Assembly (NCBI RefSeq): GCF_000025265.1
Contig: NC_013739.1
Location: 2,170,001 to 2,234,000, forward strand
Source of the DNA: Conexibacter woesei DSM 14684
Lineage (GTDB): Bacteria; Actinomycetota; Thermoleophilia; Solirubrobacterales; Solirubrobacteraceae
Length of the DNA: 64,000 nt
Direction: 5' to 3'
The notes under the pieces were generated by a model, which worked only from the letters and a program-made list of their open reading frames with translations, was not told the origin of the DNA and searched no databases. Shown here one piece after another: positions 39,421-47,471 of this stretch (its first letter is position 1; every line of letters starts with the position of its first letter). The position numbers were made by a program, and so were the translations under genes.

Positions 39421-40271
39421 GACGCCGCGGCGGTTCGGCGATCCGGGCCGTGCTGCGCGCGCCCGAGGGGCGCATCGGCGCCGCGCTCGCGCTGCTCGTG
39501 CTCGCGATCGTCGTGCTGGGGCCGGCGCTCGCGCCGTACCCGCCCGAGAAGCTCGGCGTCGGCGCGCCGTCGGCCGGCCCCTCGGCCGAGCACCTGCTCG
39601 GCACGGACACGCTCGGGCGCGACGTGCTCAGCCGCGTGCTCTGCGGCGGGGCGTCGGTGATCGTGATCCCGCTGATCGCGGTGCTGCTCGCGCAGCTGGT
39701 CGGCGGCGGCCTCGGCCTCGCCGCCGGCTACCTCGGCGGGCGCTGGGACGCGATCCTCACCCGCCTGTTCGACGTCGTCATGACGCTGCCGCCGCTGCTG
39801 CTCGTGCTCGTGCTGATCGCCGGGCTCGGCTCGTCCGCGCCGGTGCTGGCGGTCGTCGTCGCGCTCGTCTTCCTGCCGCGCGCCGGGCGGATCGCGCGCG
39901 CCGCGACGCGCTCGGTCGCCGGCGCCGACTACGTCGTCGCGGCGCGGCTGCGCGGCGAGTCGGCCGGCTACGTCGTCGGCCGCGAGATCCTGCCGAACAT
40001 CGCCGGCCCGCTGATGGCCGACGCCGCGCTGCGGCTCACCTACGCGATCATCTTCGTCGCGACGCTCAACTTCCTCGGGCTCGGCGTCCAGCCGCCCCGC
40101 CCGGACTGGGCCGTGATGATCAGCGAGGGGCGCGCGACGATCGCCGTCACGCCGCTCGGCGTGCTCGCCCCGGCGGTGGCGATCGCCGCCCTCTCGGTCA
40201 GCGCGAACCTGATCGCCGACGCGCTCACGGCGCACTGGTCGCCCGACGTGCGGCGCGCGGGAGTCCACTGA
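39417..40271 (+). CDS. ABC transporter permease, DppC type
   Basis: The 284-residue protein opens with a single helix (IGAALALLVLAIVVLGPAL), then the DppC marker HLLGTDTLGRDVLSRVLCGG (near residues 59-78), and five further helices. The EAA loop is ADYVVAARLRGESAGYVVGR, then EILPNIAGPL. It pairs with the DppB-type protein. GTG 39417 overlaps the DppB stop, and its own stop touches the ATPase start (TGATG). Function is import of a peptide-like or amine-like solute. Confidence 0.93.
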   Translation: MRRRGGSAIRAVLRAPEGRIGAALALLVLAIVVLGPALAPYPPEKLGVGAPSAGPSAEHLLGTDTLGRDVLSRVLCGGASVIVIPLIAVLLAQLVGGGLGLAAGYLGGRWDAILTRLFDVVMTLPPLLLVLVLIAGLGSSAPVLAVVVALVFLPRAGRIARAATRSVAGADYVVAARLRGESAGYVVGREILPNIAGPLMADAALRLTYAIIFVATLNFLGLGVQPPRPDWAVMISEGRATIAVTPLGVLAPAVAIAALSVSANLIADALTAHWSPDVRRAGVH

Positions 40272-42073
40272 TGGCCGCGCTCGAGATCGCCGGCCTGCGG
40301 GTCGGCTTCGAGCAGGCGCGCGGCGACGTGACGCCGGTCGTCTGGGACGTCGCACTCGACCTGCACGCCGGTCGCGTCACGGCGCTGGTCGGCGAGTCCG
40401 GCTGCGGGAAGAGCACCGTCGCGCTGGCGGCGATGGGCTACGTGGCGCCCGGCGGGACGCTGCTCGGCGGCCGCGCGCGGCTCGGCGACGTCGACCTGCT
40501 CGGGCTGCCGCCGCGCCGGCTGAAGTCGGTGTGGGGACGCCAGATCGCCTACGTAGGGCAGAACGCGTCACTGGCGCTCAACCCCGCGCTCACGGTCGGC
40601 CGTCACTTCGAGGAGGTGCTGCGCCGCCACGCCGGGATGCGCCGTCCGGCGGCGCGCGCCCGCACCGCCGAGCTGCTGGAGGCGGTGGCGCTGCCCGACC
40701 CGGAGGCCGCCCGGACGCGGCGCCCGCACGCCTTCAGCGGCGGTCAGCAGCAGCGGATCGCGCTGGCACTCGCGCTCGCCTGCCGGCCGGGAGTGCTGCT
40801 GCTCGACGAGCCGACCACCGGCCTCGACCCGACGACGCAGGCGCGCGTCGCCGCGCTGATCCGCGCGCTCGTGACCGAGCAGGGCGTCGCGACGCTGTTC
40901 GTCAGCCACGACCTCGGGCTCGTCGGCACGCTCGCGGACGAGATCGGCGTGATGTACGCCGGCGAGCTGGTCGAGCTGGGTGCGGCGGCCGACGTCGTCG
41001 CGCGGCCGGTCCATCCGTACGCCCGGGCGCTGCTGGAGGCGACGCCCCGGCTCGACGGGGGCGCGGTCCGCGGCCTGCCCGGGGCGCCGCCCAGCGCCGT
41101 CGTGCGTGACCGCTGCGCCTTCCACCCGCGCTGCGCGGTCGGCGACCACTCGTGCGCCGGTGCGCCGGTCATCTTGCGGCCGGTCGTGCCGGGCCATCTC
41201 GCGCGCTGCCTCAAGCCCGGTGCGGCGGCGCCCTCCGCGCCGGCCGCCGTCGTCCCGGCGGCGGCGCCGCCGGAGACGACGCCGCTGCTCGTCGCGCGTG
41301 ACGTCGTCTGCCGCTACCCGCGCCGCGACCAGGCGGCGGTCGACGGCGTCTCGCTCCAGCTCGCGGCCGGCGAGACGATCGCGATCGTGGGGGAGAGCGG
41401 CAGCGGCAAGTCGACGCTGCTGCGCGCGCTCGCCGGCGTTCACCCGCTCGCGGACGGCGAGCTGACGCTCGACGGGCAGCCGCTCGCGCCCGCCGCCGCC
41501 GCGCGGCCGCGACAGGTGCGCGCGCGCCTCCAGCTCGTCTTCCAGAACCCCGACGCGTCGCTCAACCCGCGGCAGACGGTCGGCGAGATCGTGCGACGGC
41601 CGCTGCGGCTGCTGCGCGACGACGTCGGCCGCGAGCAGGAGGAGGCGGCCGTCGCCGCGCTGCTCGAGCGCGTGCAGCTGCCGGCCGCGTTCGCCGACCG
41701 CCGTCCCGGCCAGCTCAGCGGCGGGCAGCGCCAGCGCGTCGCGCTCGCGCGCGCGTTCGCCGCGCGGCCGCACGTGCTGCTGTGCGACGAGGTCACTTCG
41801 GCGCTCGACGTGTCGGTGCAGGCGGCGATCGTCGAGCTGATCGTCGAGCTGGCGCGCGAGCAGGGCACCGCGGTCGTGATGGTGAGCCACGACCTGCCGC
41901 TCGTGCGCTCGTGCGCACGGCGCGTGGTCGTGATGCGCGCGGGGCGCGTCTGCGAGGAGGGCGAGGTCGCGCGGCTGTTCGCCACGCCGCGCCACCCGTA
42001 CACCGCCGAGCTGTTGGCCGCGTGCGCGGCACTCGAACCCGGCGCGGGGCGATCGGCCGCGTCGATGGCCTGA
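40271..42073 (+). CDS. Fused double ABC ATPase, DppD-DppF type
   Basis: The 600-residue product contains two complete peptide-type ATPase domains that are usually separate proteins. Domain 1 has Walker A GESGCGKST (41-49), FSGGQQQR and LLLDEPTTGLD, and ends with the CAFHPRCAVGDHSC cluster typical of oligopeptide ATPase C-termini. Domain 2 has Walker A GESGSGKST, LSGGQRQRVALARAFA and LLCDEVTSALD. Fusion fixes a 1:1 ratio of the two subunits. It drives the importer of 36836-40271. The ATG overlaps the DppC stop. Confidence 0.93.
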   Translation: MAALEIAGLRVGFEQARGDVTPVVWDVALDLHAGRVTALVGESGCGKSTVALAAMGYVAPGGTLLGGRARLGDVDLLGLPPRRLKSVWGRQIAYVGQNASLALNPALTVGRHFEEVLRRHAGMRRPAARARTAELLEAVALPDPEAARTRRPHAFSGGQQQRIALALALACRPGVLLLDEPTTGLDPTTQARVAALIRALVTEQGVATLFVSHDLGLVGTLADEIGVMYAGELVELGAAADVVARPVHPYARALLEATPRLDGGAVRGLPGAPPSAVVRDRCAFHPRCAVGDHSCAGAPVILRPVVPGHLARCLKPGAAAPSAPAAVVPAAAPPETTPLLVARDVVCRYPRRDQAAVDGVSLQLAAGETIAIVGESGSGKSTLLRALAGVHPLADGELTLDGQPLAPAAAARPRQVRARLQLVFQNPDASLNPRQTVGEIVRRPLRLLRDDVGREQEEAAVAALLERVQLPAAFADRRPGQLSGGQRQRVALARAFAARPHVLLCDEVTSALDVSVQAAIVELIVELAREQGTAVVMVSHDLPLVRSCARRVVVMRAGRVCEEGEVARLFATPRHPYTAELLAACAALEPGAGRSAASMA

Positions 42074-42084
42074 GGAGCATCACA

Positions 42085-43491
42085 GTGTTTCCCTTCCCTC
42101 CCGGTGCTGGTTCAGTGAACGGCATGAGCGCCACGCTGCACCCGAGCACCGCCGAGCTGCTGGCCGCGGAGCGGTCCCATCTCCACGAGACGACGACCGC
42201 CTCTCGCCGCCGCTTCGCCCGCGCCGCCGCGCTGATCCCGGCCGGCGTCGCATCCGACTTCCAGGGCCGCGCGCCGTACCCGATCTACCTGACGGAGGGA
42301 CGCGGGCCGCACGTCTGGGACCTGGACGGCCGTCAGTACGTCGACCTCCACTCGGGCGCGGGCGGCGCGCTCGCCGGGCATGGGAACCCGCAGGTCGCGC
42401 GCGCGGTCGCCGACGCCGCGGCGCGCGGCACCTGCCTCGCCGCCGCGAGCGTCCACGCCGAGCCGGTCGCGCGTGAGCTGGCCGGCCGCTTCGGCCTGCT
42501 GCACTGGCGTTTCGTCAACTCCGGCAGCGAGGCGACGATGGCCGCGCTGCGGTTGGCGCGCGCGTTCACGGGCCGCGACCTCGTCGTGAAGCTCGAGGGC
42601 AGCTACAACGGCCACCACGACGCGGTGCTCGTCTCGATCGCCGCCGGCGCGCTCGCCGCCGACGACGACGGCCTGCGCCATCCGGTCGAGGCCGGCGTGC
42701 CCGACGCGACCGCGCGGCTGACGCTGCCGGCGCCGTACAACGACCTCGACGCGCTCGCGGCGATCCTCGACGCTCACCGCGACCGGGTCGCCTGCGTGGT
42801 GCTCGAGCTGCCGCTGCTGACGCCGACGGCGATCGTGCCGCGGCCCGGCTACGTCGAGGGCCTGCGGGAGCTGACACGCCGCCACGGCGCGCTGCTCGTC
42901 GTCGACGAGGTGAAGACCGGCATCGCGGTCCACCACGACGGAGCGCGCGGCCTCTACGGCATGACCCCGGACGTGGTCGCGCTCGGCAAGAGCTTCGCGG
43001 GCGGCACGCCCTGCGGGGCGCTCGGCGCCACCAGCGAGGTCGCCGCGCTGCTGGCCGACGGGCGCGCGCACGTGTACGGGACCTTCAACGGCAACCCGCT
43101 GACGATGCGCGCCGCGCTCGTCACGCTGCGCGACGTCCTCACGCCCGGGCGGCACGAGGAGCTGAACGCGCTCGCGCAGCGGCTCTGCGCGCACGTCGCG
43201 CGGATCGCCGACGAGCACGGCGTCCCGTTCGCGGCGAGCGCGTTCGGCGCGAAGGGCGCGCTGCGGCTCACGCGCGCGCCGATCGACGACGCCGGGGCGT
43301 GGGCGGCGGCCCATCCGCCCGAGCTCGTCGAGCTCGTCTGGACCTTCCTGGCCAACCGCGGGGTCTTTCTCGCCCCCGCGCCCGACCTGCGATGGACGGT
43401 GACCGTCGCGCACCGTCCGTCCGACATCGACCACGTCGCAGACGTCCTCGCGGAGCTGGCCTCCGCCTGGACGCGCGCAACCACCACCTGA
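42085..43491 (+). CDS. Class III aminotransferase, glutamate-1-semialdehyde aminomutase-like
   Basis: The protein (468 residues from GTG 42085) is a PLP enzyme of the GSA-aminomutase / omega-transaminase group. SGAGGALAGHGNPQVARAV, FVNSGSEATMAALRLARAFT, EGSYNGHHDAVL, and VVDEVKTGIAVH carry the PLP-binding residues; the Schiff-base Lys is in VALGKSFAGGTPCGA. GTG 42085 has GAGGAG seven bases upstream, better than ATG 42124, and contains a short palindrome (GTTCAGTGAAC, 42110-42120). No haem-synthesis genes are close, so it more likely transaminates an imported amine or 2-amino ketone. It precedes an aldehyde dehydrogenase. Confidence 0.88.
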   Translation: MFPFPPGAGSVNGMSATLHPSTAELLAAERSHLHETTTASRRRFARAAALIPAGVASDFQGRAPYPIYLTEGRGPHVWDLDGRQYVDLHSGAGGALAGHGNPQVARAVADAAARGTCLAAASVHAEPVARELAGRFGLLHWRFVNSGSEATMAALRLARAFTGRDLVVKLEGSYNGHHDAVLVSIAAGALAADDDGLRHPVEAGVPDATARLTLPAPYNDLDALAAILDAHRDRVACVVLELPLLTPTAIVPRPGYVEGLRELTRRHGALLVVDEVKTGIAVHHDGARGLYGMTPDVVALGKSFAGGTPCGALGATSEVAALLADGRAHVYGTFNGNPLTMRAALVTLRDVLTPGRHEELNALAQRLCAHVARIADEHGVPFAASAFGAKGALRLTRAPIDDAGAWAAAHPPELVELVWTFLANRGVFLAPAPDLRWTVTVAHRPSDIDHVADVLAELASAWTRATTT

Positions 43492-43507
43492 GCGGAGACA
43501 CACCGGC

Positions 43508-44938
43508 ATGAGCACCATCGAAGCCACCCGTCACCTCCACATCGGCGGCGAGCCCGTCGCGCCGTCGTCCGACGAGACGATCGAGGTCCTCGACCCGGCG
43601 ACCGGCAGGCCGATCGCGACCGTCCCGGCGGCGGGGGCCGAGGACGTCGAGCGCGCGGTCGCCGCGGCCGCCAGGGCGTTCGAGGAGTGGCGCTGGAGCA
43701 CGCCGGCCGAGCGCGCCGACGTGCTGCTGCGACTCGCCGACGCGCTCGGCGCCGCGGTGCCCGAGCTGGGCGAGCTGGAGTCGCGCAACACCGGCAAGCC
43801 GCTCGCCGCGGCGCGCGGGGAGATCGCCGGCGTCGTCGACAACCTGCGCTTCTTCGCCGGCGCCGCGCGCTGCCTGCACGGTCCGGTCGTCGGCGAGTAC
43901 AAACGCGACTTCACAACGATGATCCGGCGCGAGCCAATCGGCGTCGTCGGCCTCATCACGCCGTGGAACTACCCGCTGAACATGGCGATCTGGAAGCTCG
44001 GCCCGGCGCTCGCGTGCGGCAACACCTGCGTCCTGAAGCCCTCCGAGCTGACCCCGTTGACGACGCTCCGGCTCGCCGAGATCGCTGCGGACATCATTCC
44101 CCCCGGCGTGCTCAACGTGATCACCGGCACGGGCGAGGTCGCCGGCGCGGCGATCGTCGAGCATCCGCTCGTGCGGCTGATCTCGCTGACCGGCGACACC
44201 GCCACCGGCCGCGCCGTCGCACGCGCCGCCGCGCAGCGGCTCAAGCGCGTCCACCTGGAGCTGGGCGGCAAGGCGCCCGTCGTCGTGCTCGACGACGCCG
44301 ACCCGCAGGCAGTCGCGCAGTGCCTGCGCGGCGCGAGCTTCTGGAATGCCGGGCAGGACTGCACCGCGGCGACGCGCGTGATCGCCGGCGCGAAGGTCTA
44401 CGACGAGCTGCTCGGCGAGCTCGCGACGGCCGCCGCGTCGCTGAAGGTCGGGGCGCCCGGCGTCGACGACGTCGAGATGGGGCCGCTCATCAGCCGCGGC
44501 CAGCAGGAGCGCGTGCTCGGCTTCATCGAGCGGGCCGGTGGCGAGGTCGTCACCGGCGGCGGCAGCCGCGACACCGGCTTCTTCGTCGAGCCGACTGTCG
44601 TCGCGAACGTCGGCCAGCAGGACGAGATCGTCCAGCGCGAGATCTTCGGCCCGGTCGTCACCGTCCAGCGCGCCGACAGCGCCGAGGAGGCGATCCGGAT
44701 GGCGAACGACGTGCCCTACGGCCTGTCGGCGTCGATCTGGAGCCGCGACGTCGGACGCGCGCTCGACGCCGTCCGCCGGCTCGAGTTCGGCACCGTCTGG
44801 GTCAACGACCACATCACGTTCGTCTCCGAGATGCCGCACGGCGGCTTCAAGGAGTCGGGCTACGGCAAGGACCTCTCGATGTACGCGCTGGAGGACTTCA
44901 GCAACGTCAAGAACGTGATGGCGAGGCTCGGCGCGTGA
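43508..44938 (+). CDS. Aldehyde dehydrogenase, betaine/aminobutyraldehyde type
   Basis: The 476-residue product is a standard ALDH. FITPWNYP (here LITPWNYPLNMAIWKLGPAL) is the Rossmann entry near residues 153-170, LELGGKAPVVVLDDA holds the base Glu near 252, and FWNAGQDCTAATRV holds the catalytic Cys near 285. EIFGPVVTVQ and WVNDHITFVSEMPHGGFKES complete the signature. It oxidises the aldehyde that the flanking aminotransferases or oxidase would produce. It starts 16 bp after the aminotransferase stop, and a GTGA overlap leads to the next aminotransferase. Confidence 0.94.
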   Translation: MSTIEATRHLHIGGEPVAPSSDETIEVLDPATGRPIATVPAAGAEDVERAVAAAARAFEEWRWSTPAERADVLLRLADALGAAVPELGELESRNTGKPLAAARGEIAGVVDNLRFFAGAARCLHGPVVGEYKRDFTTMIRREPIGVVGLITPWNYPLNMAIWKLGPALACGNTCVLKPSELTPLTTLRLAEIAADIIPPGVLNVITGTGEVAGAAIVEHPLVRLISLTGDTATGRAVARAAAQRLKRVHLELGGKAPVVVLDDADPQAVAQCLRGASFWNAGQDCTAATRVIAGAKVYDELLGELATAAASLKVGAPGVDDVEMGPLISRGQQERVLGFIERAGGEVVTGGGSRDTGFFVEPTVVANVGQQDEIVQREIFGPVVTVQRADSAEEAIRMANDVPYGLSASIWSRDVGRALDAVRRLEFGTVWVNDHITFVSEMPHGGFKESGYGKDLSMYALEDFSNVKNVMARLGA

Positions 44939-46296
44939 CGGCCGCCGGCACGCGCGGCGCCGGCCTCGGCGGGGCGCTGCTGAAGCCGCGCGTCGGCGCG
45001 GCGCCGGAGGTGTTCGTGCGCGGGGAGGGCGTCGACCTGATCGCCGCCGACGGCCGGCGCGTGCTCGACGCCTGCTCGGGCGTCGGCGTCACCTGCCTCG
45101 GGCACACGGCGCCGTCGGTGGTCGCGCGGATGGCCGAGCAGGCCGCCGCGCTGCCCTACGTCCACGCGCTGCGCTTCGAGACCCCGCCGCTGCTCGAGCT
45201 CGCCGAGCGGGTGGTCGAGCGCGCGCCGGAGGGCATCGACCGGGCGCTGTTCGTCTCCGGCGGCTCGGAGGCGGTCGAGACGGCGATCAAGCTTGCGCGC
45301 CAGTACTGGCTCGAGCGCGGGCGCCCGGACAAGTGGCGCGTCGTCGGCTGCCGGCCGAGCTACCACGGCAACACGCTCGCGACGCTCTCCGCCGGCTGGC
45401 ACGAGCGCCGCCGCGTCCGGCACGCGCCGCTGCTGCTCGACTTCGCGCACGTCCCCGCACCCGACAGCTACCGCGGCTGCGAGCGCTGTCAGAGCGACAC
45501 GGGCTGCACGGCCGCGTGCGCGGACGCGCTCGACGAGCTGCTGGTCGAGCTCGGGCCGGAGACGTTCTCGTGCTTCCTGATCGAGCCGGTCGCGGGCGCG
45601 GCCGGCGGCGCGACCGTGCCGCCGGCCGGCTACCTCGAGCGGATCCGCGAGATCTGCGACCGCCACGAGATCCTGCTCGTCGCCGACGAGACGATCACCG
45701 GCTTCGGCCGCACCGGTCGCTGGTTCGGCGTCGACTGGAGCGATGCGCGGCCTGACGCGATCACGTTCGGGAAGGGGATCAGCGGCGGCTTCGCGCCGCT
45801 CGCCGGGATCGGCGTCAGCGAGTCGATCGCCGAGGCGTTCATCGACGGATCGGGCCGCTTCGAGCACAACTTCACGATGTCGGGCCAGGCGATCGCGTGC
45901 GCGGTCGGCTGCGCGGTGATCGAGGAGCTGGAGTCGCAGCGGCTCGTCGAGCAGGTCGCCAGGCGCGAGTCGGCGCTGCGGGCCTCGCTGGAGACGCTGC
46001 TCGAGCTCGACGTGGTCGGCGACGTGCGCGGCCGCGGATACCTGTTCGCCGTCGAGCTGGTCGCCGACCGCGCGAGCAAGCGTCACTTCGACCCGTCGCT
46101 GCGGGTCGCCGAGCGGGCCGCGAGCACGACGCTCGAGGAGGGCGCCGTCGTCTACTACGGTGGCGGCGGGATCTCGCGCTCGGGCGACTTCCTGCTCGTG
46201 ATGCCGCCGTTCACGACGCCGGTGGACCGCTTCGACGAGCTGGCCGCGTCGATCCGGCGCGGGCTGCTGCGCCTGACGAGCGAGCTGGCGGCGTGA
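44935..46296 (+). CDS. Class III omega-aminotransferase
   Basis: The 453-residue product is a second class III PLP aminotransferase. The PLP cup includes FVSGGSEAVETAIKLARQYW (near 103-122) and PSYHGNTLATLSAGW; VADETITGFGRTGRWFGVDW provides the Asp, and ITFGKGISGGFAPLAGIGV the Schiff-base Lys. An inserted CERCQSDTGC segment with four Cys around 180-195 is unusual and could bind a metal or form disulphides. The enzyme would convert a diamine or omega-amino acid to a semialdehyde. It overlaps the aldehyde dehydrogenase and the oxidoreductase that follow. Confidence 0.92.
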   Translation: MTAAGTRGAGLGGALLKPRVGAAPEVFVRGEGVDLIAADGRRVLDACSGVGVTCLGHTAPSVVARMAEQAAALPYVHALRFETPPLLELAERVVERAPEGIDRALFVSGGSEAVETAIKLARQYWLERGRPDKWRVVGCRPSYHGNTLATLSAGWHERRRVRHAPLLLDFAHVPAPDSYRGCERCQSDTGCTAACADALDELLVELGPETFSCFLIEPVAGAAGGATVPPAGYLERIREICDRHEILLVADETITGFGRTGRWFGVDWSDARPDAITFGKGISGGFAPLAGIGVSESIAEAFIDGSGRFEHNFTMSGQAIACAVGCAVIEELESQRLVEQVARRESALRASLETLLELDVVGDVRGRGYLFAVELVADRASKRHFDPSLRVAERAASTTLEEGAVVYYGGGGISRSGDFLLVMPPFTTPVDRFDELAASIRRGLLRLTSELAA

Positions 46297-47471
46297 CGGG
46301 AGCGGACCGGATCGCGATCGTCGGCGGCGGCGTCGCCGGGCTCAGCACGGCGATGCACCTCGGCCGGCTCGGCGTGGGGGCGAACGTCACGCTGTTCGAG
46401 GCGCGGCATCCCGCGGCCGGCTCGTCCAGCCGCAGCGTCGGCGACGTCGGCGTGCTGTACGAGGGGGCGGACGAGCTGGCGATGCGGCTCGAGGCGCTCG
46501 CCTTCTTCGAGCAGGTCGCGGAGGAGGTCGGGCTGCGCTTCGTCGGCGGCCTGCGGGTCGTCGACGACGCCCGCCACCGCGAGCGGCTCGAACGGGCCGT
46601 CGCCGCCTACTCGGGGCAGGGGATCGACGCGCGCCTGCTGGAGCCCGACGAGTTGACGCGCGTCGTGCCCGACATGCGCGTCGACGACCTCGCCGCCGGC
46701 CTGTGGGCCGACCGCGCCGGGCACATCGACGGCGCGCTGCTGTGCAACGCGTATCTCGAGCGGGCCCAGGCCGCCGGCGTCACCGTCGTGGCGCGCGCGC
46801 CGGTGCTCGACGTGACGAGCGGGCAGCGACGGCGCTTCCGGCTCGTGACGGCGAGGGGCGAGCACGAGGCCGACGTCGTCGTCAACGCCGCCGGCGGCTG
46901 GAGCCGCGCGCTCGGCGAGCTGCTCGGCGCGCCCGCTCCGATCGTCTCGCAGCGCCACCAGGTCTGCCTCGCGCGCGTCCCGCAGGGACTCGCGTACCCG
47001 ATGCCGCAGTTCCAGGACTCGTTCGGCTACGTCGACAGCGGCCGCGGGCTCTACCTGCGGCCCGAGAGCGAGACGACCTTCATCGCGGGCATGCACCACA
47101 ACTACGTGCCCGGCTCGCCGTCGGAGGATCCCGACGCGTTCAGCGGCGCGGTCGACCCCGACTACGTCGAGGTGCTCGCGGAGGCGCTGATGGAGCGCTT
47201 CCCCGGCCTCGACGAGATGGGCCTGAGCGAGGGCTGGACCGGTCTCTACCCGCTCAGCCCCGACGACCACCTCCTCGTCGGCCCGTACGCCGGGGTGCCG
47301 GGCGTCGTGGCGGCGACCGGGCTCGGCGGCGCCGGCATCCAGACCTCGTACGCGGCCGGCCGCCTCGCGGCCGAGTGGATCGTCAGAGGCGAGCCGAGCG
47401 GACTGCGCGACCCGGCCCGGTACCTGCCCGACCGGCCGGCGCTCGCCGCCGTCGCGACGGGGGCGTCGTGA
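46293..47471 (+). CDS. FAD-dependent oxidoreductase, sarcosine/glycine oxidase (DAO) family
   Basis: The 392-residue protein has the DAO fold: GGGVAGLSTAMHLGRLGVGA (Rossmann motif at about 11-16), the RSVGDVGVLYEG segment near the flavin, a VVNAAGGWSRALGELLGAP strand and the C-terminal GLGGAGIQTSYAAGRLAAEW FAD motif. Such enzymes oxidise secondary amines or N-methyl amino acids, giving aldehyde and peroxide. GTG 46293 overlaps the upstream aminotransferase. It fits an amine degradation operon. Confidence 0.9.
   Translation: MTGADRIAIVGGGVAGLSTAMHLGRLGVGANVTLFEARHPAAGSSSRSVGDVGVLYEGADELAMRLEALAFFEQVAEEVGLRFVGGLRVVDDARHRERLERAVAAYSGQGIDARLLEPDELTRVVPDMRVDDLAAGLWADRAGHIDGALLCNAYLERAQAAGVTVVARAPVLDVTSGQRRRFRLVTARGEHEADVVVNAAGGWSRALGELLGAPAPIVSQRHQVCLARVPQGLAYPMPQFQDSFGYVDSGRGLYLRPESETTFIAGMHHNYVPGSPSEDPDAFSGAVDPDYVEVLAEALMERFPGLDEMGLSEGWTGLYPLSPDDHLLVGPYAGVPGVVAATGLGGAGIQTSYAAGRLAAEWIVRGEPSGLRDPARYLPDRPALAAVATGAS

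Noticed and set aside
42110-42120. Palindrome GTTCAGTGAAC as an operator
   Set aside because: It lies inside the coding region if the better-supported GTG start at 42085 is used.
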